A stretch of 64,000 nt of DNA from Formicarius rufipectus (Eukaryota > Chordata > Aves > Passeriformes > Formicariidae), in contig VXAU01000691.1 in the NCBI GenBank assembly GCA_013399695.1, positions 496,001 to 560,000 on the forward strand. Direction: 5' to 3'. A program made the translations under genes and the position numbers. Position 1 is the stretch's first letter. Each line of letters opens with the position of its first letter. The notes beneath the pieces were generated by a model. The model made no database searches. It was not told where the DNA came from and saw nothing but the letters and a program-made list of their open reading frames with translations. Positions 48,410-60,604 of the stretch are shown here, in pieces.

Positions 48410-49130
48410 AAAAGATGCATGTGCTGTTGATAGTCTTTTGGCTTATTTGAGCATTTTAAAACTAAAAGTGGGCGATAATGTTCCCATCAGTTTGTGAAAC
48501 CCAAGCTTTACATGAACAGTGCACAGCAGGAAAGTCTGTCTGCTCTGCGAGGCACTTTGTATTGTCTTTGTTATCCAGCAGTGAAACACTGCAAAGCCAA
48601 CACAGAGGGAGCAATACTAACCCATAAATAATTGTCTTTGTTATTATAAGGATGGCCATTGGATCAACAGTTGTGCAATAATTCCCTCGTTTGGCAATAA
48701 ACAGCCTCATTTATCATTAGCTTAACAGTTTAAAAATTATGCTGACTAAATTGAAATATGCAAATGGATGTTAGAGCTAAATAAAGAAAGTTTGGCAAAA
48801 ATCAGTTGGTGCTGAATGTTCATGTGATTTTTACAATTGTCACATGAATTATCACTCTGATATGCAATAATATAACCATACAAATGAGCTCGCTGAGATT
48901 TATGGCAAACCTAATCTGTGTTCCTCTTGTAATTCATGGGGAGGAACAATCACATTGACTCTGCCTGGGATCAGTGGAAATTTGCATCTGCACTGACTCT
49001 GCCTTTGAGAGTTTATTACTCCCCTTCGTGTGTTGTTTGTGCCTGTAATATTATGCTGCAGAAGGATAAAATTTAGCAAAAAGAATACTTAAAATAAAGC
49101 TGTGCAATCTGTTTTCTTCTGAGGGTGTTT
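48410..49130. promoter_or_regulatory. Candidate developmental enhancer block (SOX/POU motifs)
   Basis: About 700 bp of complex sequence free of simple repeats and transposons. It contains the 14-mer ATTGTCTTTGTTAT twice in the same direction (48561-48574 and 48631-48644); each copy combines ATTGT with CTTTGTT, two overlapping SOX-type cores. It also has two perfect octamers, ATGCAAAT at 48758-48765 and ATTTGCAT at 48980-48987. SOX plus POU sites are a known enhancer pairing in neural and pluripotent cells. Function and conservation are inferred, and no target gene can be named from this window. Confidence 0.4.
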
Positions 49131-52100
49131 CTAAATGAAAGAAAATTAAGAAAACATACAGGCTTGGAATTGGATGACTACAGTTAACTATAGCGGAAAT
49201 CGGTAAAGATTCCAACCCCAAATCTGTGTAATGCCTGTAGTATAGTTCCTACATAGCATGTTATATAAAGACATTAAAGTCAGTCTGTACTCTTATTTTA
49301 GAAGCAAATTATACCATATAAGTTGCAGAAGGAGCTGCTGAGACGAATGTTCCAGGCTCTCTTTAGGTCTGTAAATAAATGGTGTGTTTCTAGAAGATAT
49401 GTGAAGTGCTGCTGTCACTGTTTCTTATGTAATGTTCTGAATGGTGCAAGGCAGCTTGTTCCTAACAGAATGCTTGAATACCTGAAACAGAGTCAGTGCT
49501 TGAAAAATGTCATGCTCTAGAAGATGGTTTCAAATGCTATCACCTGTAGTCCTCTCATGCTTGAGATAGAGCTTATGTCTGAATTTAAATCAAGTTACAC
49601 TTCATGTATATTCAGATTCTATTTATTTGATTTCTTCTCCACTTGGTAAAGTTCTTGCAAGACCTTGAATATTTTCTAGAACCTCGTGGAGAAACAACAG
49701 TATAACTTTCAGTCAATTTTGGAAACAGAAAAATTGGCAGTAAAGTATTGGATAATTTTAAAAGACTTGAACAATAATTTTAGTCTTATTTGCAGAAAAC
49801 TCTACATTTTCTGTGCTATTAGAAAGTCTTGGTTTGAAAGCTACAACTCCACAGGAGCCATTATTTTTTTTTTTTTTTTTTGAATTCTTGTTGAGAAGAG
49901 AACTGTTGTATCTTATGCCATGATTTCCTTGAAAGAACTTATGTATGATTCAGAATCTAGAACAAGAATGTCACTTCCTGTTGTCAAAAAGCCCATATGG
50001 TTGTATGGACTATTTATTTAAAAAAATTAAAAAGTCTATACTTCCTGCATATGGAGGTGCAAGAGGAGACTTTAAGTGGTGGAAAAGTAGTAGTGCTTCT
50101 TACACTTAAAGGTTGAGATATGGCCTCATCAGCTTTATTAGAGACAAAACTGCTGACCTTCTGTCAAGGCAGATTCTTTCTTTAAGATGTCATACCTGAG
50201 TTAGGGAGAAATAATGCCCAAGGAGTTATTTGACTCCTGAGATTCCCTGCTTTCAGACCCTTCTGTAGATAGTGCTAACCTGATGATTTAGCTTGTGGTT
50301 TTTAGTTTAGAACAGGCATAGCACTGTTTCATCCTTAACTGTTCCCTTCTGTACTGATCGTATTTTCAGTTTTATCATGTAGCTGATTGCTGTGGAGCTG
50401 CTGGAAAATGCTCACAAAACCCAAGGTGCAGGGCTCCAGCTGTGATGGCCCCACCACACTTCCAGTCCTGAGCCATCAGATGTGTCAGAGTGGGGCTCTC
50501 AGTTTTACACACCCAGATTTGCATCACACCTCTCAACTTTTAGGCACACTTGTGACTTTTGCTCCTTCTGGCTATTTTTTTTTCCTAATTATGCAATAGT
50601 GATTGAAAATAAATTGTTCCTTTTTATCAGTGTATGATTCAAATGTGTCATTTTGTAGTGTCAATGCCTACAGCTGGAGAGGTGCCAGTTTCATAGTCTT
50701 TTACAATCTATGTGAGCACTGAAATAGGATGAAGTTGTTATAATTACCCTTACAAGAAAAAAATTTGGTGATATTTAAAGGTCAAATCCCATTAAAGCAT
50801 TAGGAGAAAAAAGTCAAAACACAGGCTTCTGAAAACTGGAAACAAATTCCATCTAGAAAAGAAACAAACGGCCACAAGGAGTTATTTTTTTCTAAAGGCT
50901 CTCTAGACATATTTATGTAGTCTCACATTCAGCATCATCAAACTTCCACCGGCCACAGGAGGAGAGGAAATAACTTATGATGTCCTGGTGACCTGCATGA
51001 CTTTGTCACACTGCCATTCCTCCCCATCCAGTGATTCATTTCAAAGTTGTCACCAACGCTGCTTTTTTTCCCACAGTGGTCCAGCTTTCATACCCACTCC
51101 TCTACTAAGGCCAGCTAATCTTTTCGAGCTGGTCCCTCCTTGACTACATTAATATCTACTGAGTATGAGAGAAACATGAACTATAAAGTTCTGTTGCCTG
51201 TTCCTGACAGGTTTTCTCTGCAGATCTCTGAATTTCCAGGATGATCTGTCCATGCCCAAAGCACAGGCTGCCTCCCAGTGCAGAATGTAAGTTCAGGCAG
51301 TCCACAAATCCTTTCTGCTTCCCCAACAGCTGATGTCTTAGTGTCCTTGGTGTGTGTTTTACCTGACAATAATGTGGCAAGAAAAGGTTTCAAAACTGCA
51401 AGAGATCTGGATGATGCAAAAAGGGTCAAAGTGGCCCATGCACAAAGTCCTCCAAAGGATTCTTCAGGATTTCCCTCAGATTGACTCTGAGGGCTTTCCT
51501 GCAGGAAATTAGCCAAATTGTTTTCTATATTACATCTACTTTCAGCTTTTGACAGGGAAAAGAACCCAGAATTGTCTGATGTGTGAATGATGCGCACACA
51601 GATGCCCATGTTTCTGGGGTGCTGAAACTGTAGCTTGGGTGACTCATCACAGAGAAAACACGAAAGACAATTAAAAACCAAACCCGACAACGTGACTTTT
51701 GTTCTTTTCATGTGCTCTCTTTATTCTGTCTTTCAGTTAATTTCCTCATTGTCTTTAATTAGGATCTTGTTAGATGTTTTTTTCTGATACAGGACAAGGC
51801 TTCCAAATGCTCTCAAGCTTTTAGTCTGAACCCCTCAGAAGAAAACAGCTCTTTCCAAACGAAACTCAGAATGACTAGACTTACATATATGATTAGTTCC
51901 AGTGTTTGAAATGGTTGATATTACTTTTTTTTTTGTGAGTTTCTAGGCCCTTTTCTCCCTTTGTCTTGGTGCCTGTTAGCTTTTTTTTGTACTTTCAGTA
52001 TTTGCTGTGTTCATTGCAGGGGAGAAAACTAGTTTTAAAACCTATTTATAAAGCTCATCACTACATTCTTGGCCACAGAGTGGAATGTGCCAGTGTGACA

Positions 52101-53574
52101 AAGGTGCAAGCAGCAGATAGGCAACATGCTTGGTCAGGGTTGTGTGAAGGAGAATGTTTCTTCAGTCAGGTATAACATCTCCTGCCTCCCTCAGCTCTAA
52201 TCTAGAGCCAACTACTTGATATGAGAGAGTCAAAGAAACACTGTTTGTGTCTTCCAAAACAACTCCCTTTCATGGGTTTCAACAAACTCATTTATTATGA
52301 GAATTTAATTGTTGTGTAGTATGGTGTCCCAGACCTTTACAACTTAGATTTCCACAGCAAAAATGAATGTAACCTCCTGCCTACATCTTCCTTTCTCATG
52401 TATTTAGATTTCATTACATCAGCATTGTAGCATAGTCAGCATCTCATGGAATTTTTATAATGAAAGAAAACATTTCCTAGAGCATGCAGGTACATTTTAG
52501 CACGGGAGTTTGATTTGTTTCCTGCAGGGAGGCAAAAGAGGGTAGAAGTGATGAATGTTTTTTGATGTCATTAGTCCTAAATTAGTCCTTGTGTTGTTTT
52601 TAGCAGTTCTTTGTGGTCCAGCAACTCTGGTGCTTTGGAGCAGTTGGTGACTAGACAATACAAGGACCTTCAGAGAGGCCTGGGATTGGCACAATCACTG
52701 TTACCCAATGATTTATTTTTTTTTTCCTACTAAGATGTGCACCTTTATATCTGATGGAAACTTTTGGAAAATAGGAGTTATGTGGATATTATCCAGAAAG
52801 TACAGCTGTGGCTGCTCTGCCTGGGCATTGCCATATTGACTGCATTCAGGGAAAATGCAGGTTTTTCTGCTCTTCACCTTTCTTTGCATCTAGGAATAAA
52901 ACCATCATATGCAAAGAAGGTTCCTTGTTAAATATGTAGTGAAAGTAAAAGTAAAAATAGCACAATGAGCAATTAGTTTGTTTTTTCTTTTTTTTTTAGA
53001 GGGAGGTGTTTTCATTAAATTTCCCATGTAAAAGCAAAACTAAAATGCAAATTAGCTGCGTGTTTTTTTTTTTGTTGTTTTGTTTTTTAACTATATATCT
53101 GAAGCAGAACTCTTGAAGGCTTGCATATGATTAACTTCCCAGAGAACCTGACTTTGTGCTGCATCTTGCCCCAAGTACATCACTACAAGGCAACTTCCCA
53201 ACCTGATGTGACCACACAGATACTTTCTACCTCTCCTCTGTGTTTTAAGTTTATTGAACACCCCTTTGTAGCTCTTTGAAGTGAATGTTCAAAAGCAATG
53301 CACTGAGTATAAAGGCTGGGGACTTAAGTTTGGGAGAAGGTGCAGAGCCCTCCTGAGCTCTGAGGAGAGAGTCCTGTTAATTGTGTGTGGACATTCCCCG
53401 GTGCTGCTCAGTGCAGAAAGGAAATGCCAAGCACAGGGCATCCATCTGGGTGGGTAACTGCCCTGCCCAGGTTAACAGGAGCTGGGGAAGGACACAGCCA
53501 CCTCTGTGCAGGGAGTGGAGTAAAACTCTGCTATGTAAAAACATCTCTAGTTGTGTGATTTCAACTTCTTCCAG
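49131..53574. other. Anonymous DNA, no gene recognised
   Basis: Contains T18 (49864-49881) and T-rich tracts at about 51924, 52717, 52981 and 53065. The minus-strand frame at 51181-51711 (176 codons, the longest in the window) has no recognisable domain, signal peptide or membrane segment, and is within what chance allows. No mobile element is recognised. Confidence 0.5.
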
Positions 53575-54150
53575 CTGGCTGGGTCAGCCTCCTGGGGCGT
53601 GACAAAGCCAAGTGGAAGGTCTTGCACCTGGGTTGGGGCAACCCCAAGAGCAAACACAGGCTGGAGAACAGCACCCAGCTTCTGGGACTCCCAACATAAG
53701 TAGGATGTGGACCTCTGGGAGAGAGTCCAGAGGGCTGAATCACATTTGCTGTGGAGGCAGGTTGAGATTTGGGGTCGTTCAGTCCAGAGAAGAGGAGACT
53801 CTGGGGATACCTTAGAGTCCCTTCCCATGCCTAAAGGTGCTCCAAGAGAGCTGGAGAGGGACTTTGGACAAGGGCATCAAGTGAGGACAAGGGGAAATGG
53901 CTTTAAACTCTCAGAGGGGAGATTTCAATTAGATGTTTGGGAGAAATTCTTGACTCTGAAGGTGGTAAGACACTGGCACAGGTTTCCCAGTGAAGCTGTG
54001 GCTGCTCCTTCCCTGAAAGTGTTCAAGTCAGGCTGGATGGGCCCTAAGCATCCTGGTCTAGTGGGAGGTGTCCCTGCCCATGGCAGAGGAGTTGGAACTA
54101 GAGGATCTTCTGGACTGCTTCTAATCCAAACCATTCTAGGATTCTATGAA
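53575..54150 (+). mobile_element. CR1 LINE, longest copy in the window
   Basis: About 575 bp in plus orientation. From 5' to 3': the end of ORF2 (GTGGAAGGTCTTGCACCTGG at 53612-53631, then GGGGCAACCCC), a CTGGGAGAGAGTCCAGAGGG block (53715-53734), the GTTCAGTCCAGAGAAGAGGA block (53778-53797), AAGAGAGCTGGAGAGGGACT (53844-53863), GGTGTCCCTGCCCATGGCAG (54067-54086), GAGTTGGAACTAGAGGATCT, and the terminus ATTCTAGGATTCTATGAA with two terminal units. Between the first blocks about half of the expected sequence is missing, so it carries internal deletions. The 150-codon frame at 53707-54159 lies wholly inside it and is not a host gene. The terminus and 3' UTR are intact, as for a normal target-primed insertion. 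Confidence 0.95.
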
Positions 54151-55564
54151 TTGTCCTGACCACTTAAATTTTATATATATATAACTTTCAATTTAAGAAT
54201 AATTTTGGGGTTTAACTTCTATTCCCTATAAGCTTATTGCCTTGTAGTTCATCTTTTTGGGAAACTTTGTCTTCTGAGCCTCTGGTCTCAAATATTCAGG
54301 TGATTCAACATCACTGTACTTTCCCAATATAAAATCAAGCTGTGTATGTGTGTGAATGTCTTTGGCCTCCATATAAACGACTGTCACATAATTCCAGCCA
54401 TTTGTAGACCTTGCTGGGCAGAGCAAGGCTATGTATAACCTTGAGGAACCATGGGGACATGATGCAGCCATCCCCATGTTTCAGACTGGTGACTGCATGT
54501 GTGGCAAGTCTGATCTTTGGAAGGTGTTCATGAAGCAACACTGAAGCTGTTGTGAATAGAGTTTTGGAGACTGAGATGCAAACCTGTTCAGATCTCACAC
54601 TGAGGGAGGATAAAAGGCCCCGGTGATAGCCCAAGGGAACTTGCTTTATGCATTTGTAATGACACAAATAAGCTCTGCCTCATCTAACACTGCATATCAT
54701 CCATCAAGGGAAGTGTTGGAAGTGATCTGTGACTGCAAAAATTAGTGAGATCCTGATTTACTTCTTCCTGTGCTTATTAGCAATGAAATTTGTGTATTGA
54801 CCCTCATTAATCCAGACTGTGAAGCACCAGTGCAACTTGCAGCGGTAAATGGCATTGCACCTGCCATTCTCTGCTGTCCCACTTTCTTTGTTCATGTTTT
54901 TTTAGGAAGATGAAATGCTCAAGAATCTGGAAACACCAATGTGGTTGAAGCTCCTGCTTTAACTCACTGTGCTCATATGGTGACATGGCTGTACTTGATG
55001 AACAGGGAACAGACATAAGAGGGCGAAGGTGACATTTAAAAAGAGCAGCTTCTCTTGACTTCCTTCTGGAAAAAACTAAAAACCAAACCAAATTAAATAA
55101 AAGGATAGAAAACCCCCCAAACTACCACAGCATTATTGTGATGGTAAATTATTAAAATAATATCTTCTTTCATTACAGCCCAAAAGTAAGGCAGTGGAAA
55201 CAGCAAAATCCAAACAACTTCAAATGAAAATCAGAATGTTATTGCAAATCATGGGACTGTGAAGAGAAAAAATTACTACAGAGGCAATAAACTCTGTTAT
55301 TGTTTGTGCTTTTAGAGCTTTCTCTAATTTCTTGGACTAACAAACAATCCCATCTAATTACAGAAACATTTTTCTTGATTAGGGCTGCCTAGTCTTTGCT
55401 TGCATCTCACTGTGCTACACAAACAGAGGCACTATGAGCCCTTGATTATGTGTCAGTCTTGGGCAACTCTCCCCAATCTGCATTTAAAAACAGAATAACT
55501 CTGACTGCAGTTCAGCAACCTCTATTTGTACCCTTCCAGGGCATCAGCTCTCCTACCACATCCC
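54151..55564. other. Anonymous DNA, no gene recognised
   Basis: A short TA run (about 54173-54183) follows the CR1 directly. No exon or further element is recognised. Confidence 0.5.
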
Positions 55565-55955
55565 TTAAGGGCAAGCCTTGCAGAGCAGAGAGGATAAAGG
55601 CGAAGGCTGGTGTTTCCCGTGTAGCATCCTCGCTGCTCCCAGCGCTCCCCGAGCCAGCAGTGAGTGCTCAGAGCTCCCTTTGCCGGGCTGGGGGGGTCCC
55701 AACAGGACCAACTGCCCTCTGTTCTCCGAAAAATTGCTGAGCCTGGACCACGAGGAGCCCTCTGGCCAGACCCTCAGGCAGAGAAGTGCATTGGCAGAGC
55801 AGTCAGCGATGGCTCAGGCAGCGCTGCCTTTAAGCGTCTGCAGAGCCTTCAAGCAGCCCGCAGTCTCTGGCAGCCTCGGAGCGCCACGCAGGGCATCACT
55901 TGTGAGAATAACGCTCTGCTCAATGCACAGGGTGCCTAAAAGCTTCACCACGTGC
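55565..55955. other. GC-rich block with moderate CpG content
   Basis: About 390 bp, roughly 60% GC, with about 17 CpG by eye. That is clearly above background but well short of a full CpG island (observed/expected near one half by rough count). It supports three overlapping plus-strand frames of 91-142 codons, which is expected of GC-rich DNA and not evidence for a gene. It could be a decaying CpG island, a first exon of an unknown lncRNA, or an unrecognised repeat. Confidence 0.5.
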
Positions 55956-58335
55956 AGTGGCTTTACAGTTTGGGTTTTTTTTTACTTCTGTACAAATTTC
56001 CTCTAAAAAACAAAACAAAAGAACTCAACAGTCCTGACATTTAAAACTCAAACCATTGGAATATGCCAGTTTAACAACTGTTATGCCAGTTTAATGACCT
56101 ACCTGGGTCTTTCGTTTTGCTTTGAAATGATATCTAAAAGGATCTTCTCTTTAACTGAAAATCACTCTGAAAGTCTCTTTAGCTTTAGATTAACGCAGAA
56201 GGAATGAGAGCTGTCTCTTTGTTGCATTAAAACTATCTTTTTTCCTCACATAAAATAACTAGTTTAATCGTTGCTGAGATCTGAACTGTAGTGTTGTTAT
56301 GGTCTCCATACCAATGTGATAGTTGAACTGAATGGGAAAAACACAGCAATAAAGGAATCTTTTCTAACTGATCTTTTTTTTTTTCTTTCCTCTTGATGAG
56401 TTTTGCCATTAATTAAAGCCAGAAGTCTAACAATTCAATTACACAGAATGTTTATTGAACAAATGAGACTGTGTTTGAAGCATTTTTCTTCTTGCAAGGA
56501 ATTTCAAGTCTGCTCTAAGTCGCACCATGTTTAAACAGTAAGGAATTTTCAAATCATCAATGATGTTATTTTATAGAGAAAAATAAGGGTTTATACCCCC
56601 AGAATATACTTATGGACTCAGAGTAGATGAAGAAATTCAGTTCAGCCTTGCCATCCTGAGTGAGGTGAAGCTGAGTCTCGATCACAGTGAGAATACAGTC
56701 TGAAAAGCAGATCCCACCAGCATTGAGGAGTATGTGCCTGGCAGTAGGGTGTGTAAAAATACTATCAGCTAACAGGCAACGTTAATTATTTTGTCCTGAA
56801 GTTTTCTTTTTTAAGTTCAATAAATCAATGTATACTGCCTTTGTAAAGCATGGTAATAAAATATTCTGCATATTAAAAGAAAAATGACATATAAACAGAT
56901 CATTTGCTCAATGCAGAGAACATATTCCTCTCAAAAAAAAAACCCCAAAAAAACAAACAGGGAAGAGTGATGAAAAAACATTCCATAAAGCAAGTGGAGA
57001 AAAAAAAAATAAAAAAGAAAAAGAAACAAGCACCTTTCAGTTAGTTCTTTGCTTGACCTCATTGGTTTTGGGTGTTTTCTTAATGTTCTCAGCATTTCCT
57101 CCTCAGAGGCTATAGGGAATTTACTTTCTTTGGCATAATTATTTATGAATAACTCAGTTTGTAAAAATATAGGTAAAAGCCATCTGTCATTTTGCATCTG
57201 GAGTAAAATCCTTCAGGCTCCCTTGAGTATAAGAGTCCAAATTCCTCCTATTTTGCAATGTTGTTGACTTGCACTTCACTGAGGCTTGGTGCACCAGGCA
57301 ACAGTACAGATTTAGCCTGAGTCATGGTTTATGATATTCCTGCAAGACATTTGGGAACTTGATTGAAGGCAAGGATACAACACCAAAAAATCTCTCCTGA
57401 GAGAGGAAAAAAGCAAACGAGCTGCTTCAACTTAAATCTCAGTAGAAAATAAATTATTGGGTCCCTCCTCTTTGCCCACTGAAATGTTCCACAGATGTTC
57501 AACCCCCACAGCTCATCGTGAATCGGGATCGTGATGTCACTTCTTTCTTCTGGAAACATTTGCTCCAGTTTTAACTGAGAGGGGTTTGGCAGCAGTGATA
57601 TCACAGAAAGTGAGAAAGGCAAGCCCAGAGCTGGGCTAAACAGGTCAGTGAACTTCAGGCACTGCTGGGAAGAGAAGTGTTTGGAGCATTGCAGGTATCA
57701 ATGGGGATGTTTCACTGCCTCCTGACCTCGGCAAATTAGCCTCTGGATTTTGAATAGGTCAGTGCCTGCTATTAGTACATCAGGGATTTTTAGCCTTCGG
57801 ATCTTTAAAAAGTTTTTATACTGCTCTTCTGAAGATCACAAAGCACACCAAGAGGTACATTGTAACCAGAATGAACAGAGTGACTAGGTATTAAATTAGT
57901 GCTTTTATTTCTGGTCTTGATGGAGAAGAAAATGTTACTTGAGGTCATGGGGATTTGAGTCAGGTGGAATGCCAGTGTCTAGACAAAGGGAAATATTTTG
58001 TTCCCTCAGTCATTTGAAAAGAAAATCTAAAGAAAGTGCCTGAGGGCTAAAACATCTTTTCTTCTATTCGGTCTCAAACAAGAGAAAAGGGGAAATGGCA
58101 GGTAACAATGTGAAAGTTAGACTATAAATAGTGCACCAAGCTCTGATTTTAATTACAAGTGTGTATTCTACATGTGAGCCATAGGAAAATGACACGGCAC
58201 AAACATCCAAAAGTTATGCAGATGGACTTTGTCATTATCTGTGCCATGGCTGGATCATAAGATGCCTACTGCAAAGATGCTTCAACAATATCTTATTTAA
58301 AGATTAATTATTTAATATTTACTTAATATTTTATT
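55956..58335. other. Anonymous AT-rich DNA, no gene recognised
   Basis: A-rich low-complexity tracts lie at 56933-56960 and 57000-57027. No exon or mobile element is recognised. Confidence 0.5.
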
Positions 58336-58392
58336 ACAGTGGTTTAGAAGGGACCTTAAAGATCATCTAATTTCAACCCCCTTTCCTATGCA
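58336..58392 (-). mobile_element. CR1 LINE 3' end, short old copy
   Basis: The plus strand reads CAGTGGTTTAGAAGGGACCT, TAAAGATCATCTAATTTCAA and CCCCCTTTCC. This is the reverse complement of the CR1 block GTTGGAACTAGATGATCTTTAAGGTCCCTTC. About 55 bp remain, without the terminal ATTCTATGA units, and with several substitutions. Confidence 0.82.
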
Positions 58393-59239
58393 CTGTTTGA
58401 CTTCTTGTCTTACTAATTTGAGAATTTTAATGCTAAGTGAGAGTCACTAGATTTTATGCAGAGAGGAACTCAGGAAACAGCAATACAGTAGAGAAGACTT
58501 TTAACTGGCTAAAAATGCTTTTGCTTCTTCTTGCTGAATATAATTTTTAGATATTATTTATAAAATTATTAGGCAGTATAATAGCTTTCTTTCTAAAAGT
58601 GCTTCCTCTCTATTTTCTTTACATTTACAATGCTACTAGTGCTGCTGGTCTTACCTAAGCATGCAAATTCACTTAAAAGGGAAAGATGATGGTAATATAT
58701 ATTAATCTGATAGATCCCTTACTAGATTTTACTGTCTGTTCAGCTGCATAACAGCAATTGTTTGGGATGTCATATTATCAGGGATAAAAATCTCTGAAAA
58801 GAGAAGCAGGATGATTTTAGCATCATTGCAAGGGCTCCAAGCACTGATGGTTTCTATTAAAGTAAATAATCATGGCAGTGCCAAACTACTGTGAAAACTC
58901 AGTGTTTTCTAGTAGTCTGTTTTATTTTCAGTGATGGTTCCTGGTCCCATTTCATTCTTGCCTTTCATTCATCTCTGAGCTGGTATTTCACTGGTTTTCA
59001 GTCTGCCCACTATCATTTTTGCAGAATTTCTTTCTGAATATTTTCCATATAAATGTGTCTTGAACCAACACTAGAAGGGAAAATGTTCATTTTATCCCAG
59101 GATAGATATTTTTCTCTGTTGGGTGCTTTCATTTGACTTGCCCCCCCCTGAAGTTTTAACATATTTTGACAATTGTTCTATTTCAAATCTCAAGGGGGAA
59201 AAAAACCCCAAAAAACCAACCAACATTATTTAACATTAT
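58393..59239. other. Anonymous AT-rich DNA, no gene recognised
   Basis: Ends in an A/C-rich low-complexity stretch (about 59194-59222). No gene is recognised. Confidence 0.5.
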
Positions 59240-59700
59240 TTCACTGTGATTGACAGTGGAAACTTTGGAGTTCATTTTGGAGCTGCAGCTAATTAGTCAG
59301 TCATTACAGTGCGCTTCAGTTAGATGGCAGAGCTCATTGCTATTTTCTGAGCTACCCAGTCAGAAGGGCACGACAACAGTGTGCCATTTGCCAGGCACTG
59401 CAAAAGGAAAGCTTTCTCTGTGGTGTGGTCTAAGAAAAAAATGAACCTTTACAATAAGCTCCATGTTTTAATGCTGGATCACCCCTGCACCTGCTATCAA
59501 ACTGTGCTTTGACCACAGCAGGGAAGCGTTTGATTAACTACCAACGAGAGAGAATGTGGTGAACAATGAGACATCAAAGGCAGCAGCGCCCTGACAGCGG
59601 TTATCGAGCTGTGATTAATGAATGACAGCAAGGAGGAACCTATAACCTCCAATATATTTAAGAAGGATAATAAGTATCACGAGGTGAAGTTCAAAAGAGT
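59240..59700. promoter_or_regulatory. Candidate enhancer block with a PBX-MEIS composite site
   Basis: TGATTGACAG at 59247-59256 is an exact match to the PBX-MEIS composite decamer. Nearby are ATTAGTCAGTCATTACAG homeodomain-like words (about 59292), GACATCAAAGGC (TCF/LEF-type ATCAAAG, about 59571), GATTAATGAATGACAG (about 59612) and RUNX-like TGTGGT/ACCACA words. The sequence is complex and free of transposons. Together these suggest a developmental regulatory element, by inference only. Confidence 0.35.
59247..59256 (+). promoter_or_regulatory. PBX-MEIS composite motif
   Basis: Exact TGATTGACAG. A given decamer is expected by chance about once per half megabase (both strands), so one hit in 64 kb is suggestive but not proof. 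Confidence 0.45.
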
Positions 59701-60295
59701 CATTAATTGGTAAAAATGAAGAGCAACAGCTTTAAAATATGTTTAAAATTCCACATTTGGTCTGGTCCAAAAAAGATCAGCTGTATAGGGCAATGTAGCT
59801 AATACTCATATTGCATCTAATTAGGGGGGAGGGAAGATTTATGTTGATTTCAGTAAGCATTGCAATAACACTTAAAGTAGTGGCCATGCTTTAACATTGA
59901 ACAGTCCTTATTTACTCTTCTTAGTTTTCACTGTAGCTAATTGCTGTTGAAATTTCAATGGCAAAACTGAAGGATTTATGGAAGAGCAGAAATATTAGAA
60001 ACATCAGTGATCTGAATTAAGGTGAGAAGAAACTGAATATTATTAGCAGGCCAGCAATTTTTTATGCCTGTTTTATGTCACCTAAAGCTAATGGCTGAAG
60101 TAATGTATTCCACCTCAAGCAGATCCAAGTTCAGACCAGTGCTGGTCTTCTAGTTCGCTTTTACTTCTCTCATTCACCGCAGAATCCCATTCAGGCTGTT
60201 TATGGGGTCATGGTGCGGTCAGAAGCTCAAAACTGAGTAAGGCTGGTTGGGACTCCCCTTCCAGCGTGTGATCCTCACTGCTCAACAACATGCTG
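59701..60295. other. Anonymous DNA, no gene recognised
   Basis: No exon or element is recognised up to the CR1 boundary. Confidence 0.5.
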
Positions 60296-60604
60296 CTCAG
60301 CCTGGAGAAGAGAGGGCTCCAAGGAGAACTTTGAGCCCCTTCCAGAGCCTAAAGCAGCTCCAGGATAGCTGGAGAGGGACTTTGGAGGCAGGTATGGAGT
60401 GACAGGACAAGAGGGAATGACTTCAAACCAACAGAGAGCAGGGTTAAGATTAGACATTGCCCTTTACTAAGAGGGTGGTGAGGCCCTGGCACAGGTTGCC
60501 CAAAGAGGTTGCGGATGCTCCACTTCTGAGAGTGTTCAAGGACGGACTGGGTAAGGTCCTGAGCAACCTGATCTCGTGGGAGGTGTCCCTGCCCATGGCA
60601 GGGG
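60296..60604 (+). mobile_element. CR1 LINE fragment lacking its 3' terminus
   Basis: A plus-strand CR1 from CTCAGCCTGGAGAAGAGAGG (60296-60315), through GATAGCTGGAGAGGGACTTT (60364-60383), GGTTGCCCAAAGAGG and the CAACCTGATCTCGTGGGAGG block (60563-60582), to GTCCCTGCCCATGGCAGGGG. It then breaks off: the expected GTTGGAACTAGATGATC block and ATTCTATGA terminal units (about 55-60 bp) are absent. CR1 copies are usually truncated at the 5' end only, so this copy was probably cut by a later deletion. The divergence level resembles the copy at 3.4 kb. Confidence 0.93.

Noticed and set aside
51181..51711. Longest open frame in the window (176 codons, minus strand)
   Set aside because: No domain, signal peptide, membrane segment or splice context; a rough estimate from the stop-codon frequency gives a fair chance of one such frame in 64 kb of both strands.
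53707..54159. 150-codon plus-strand frame
   Set aside because: It lies entirely within the 3' part of a CR1 LINE and has no relation to a host protein.
55578..56006. 142-codon frame and two overlapping frames in the GC-rich block
   Set aside because: Three overlapping open frames on one strand are expected where GC content is high and stops are rare; no start context or domain supports any of them.
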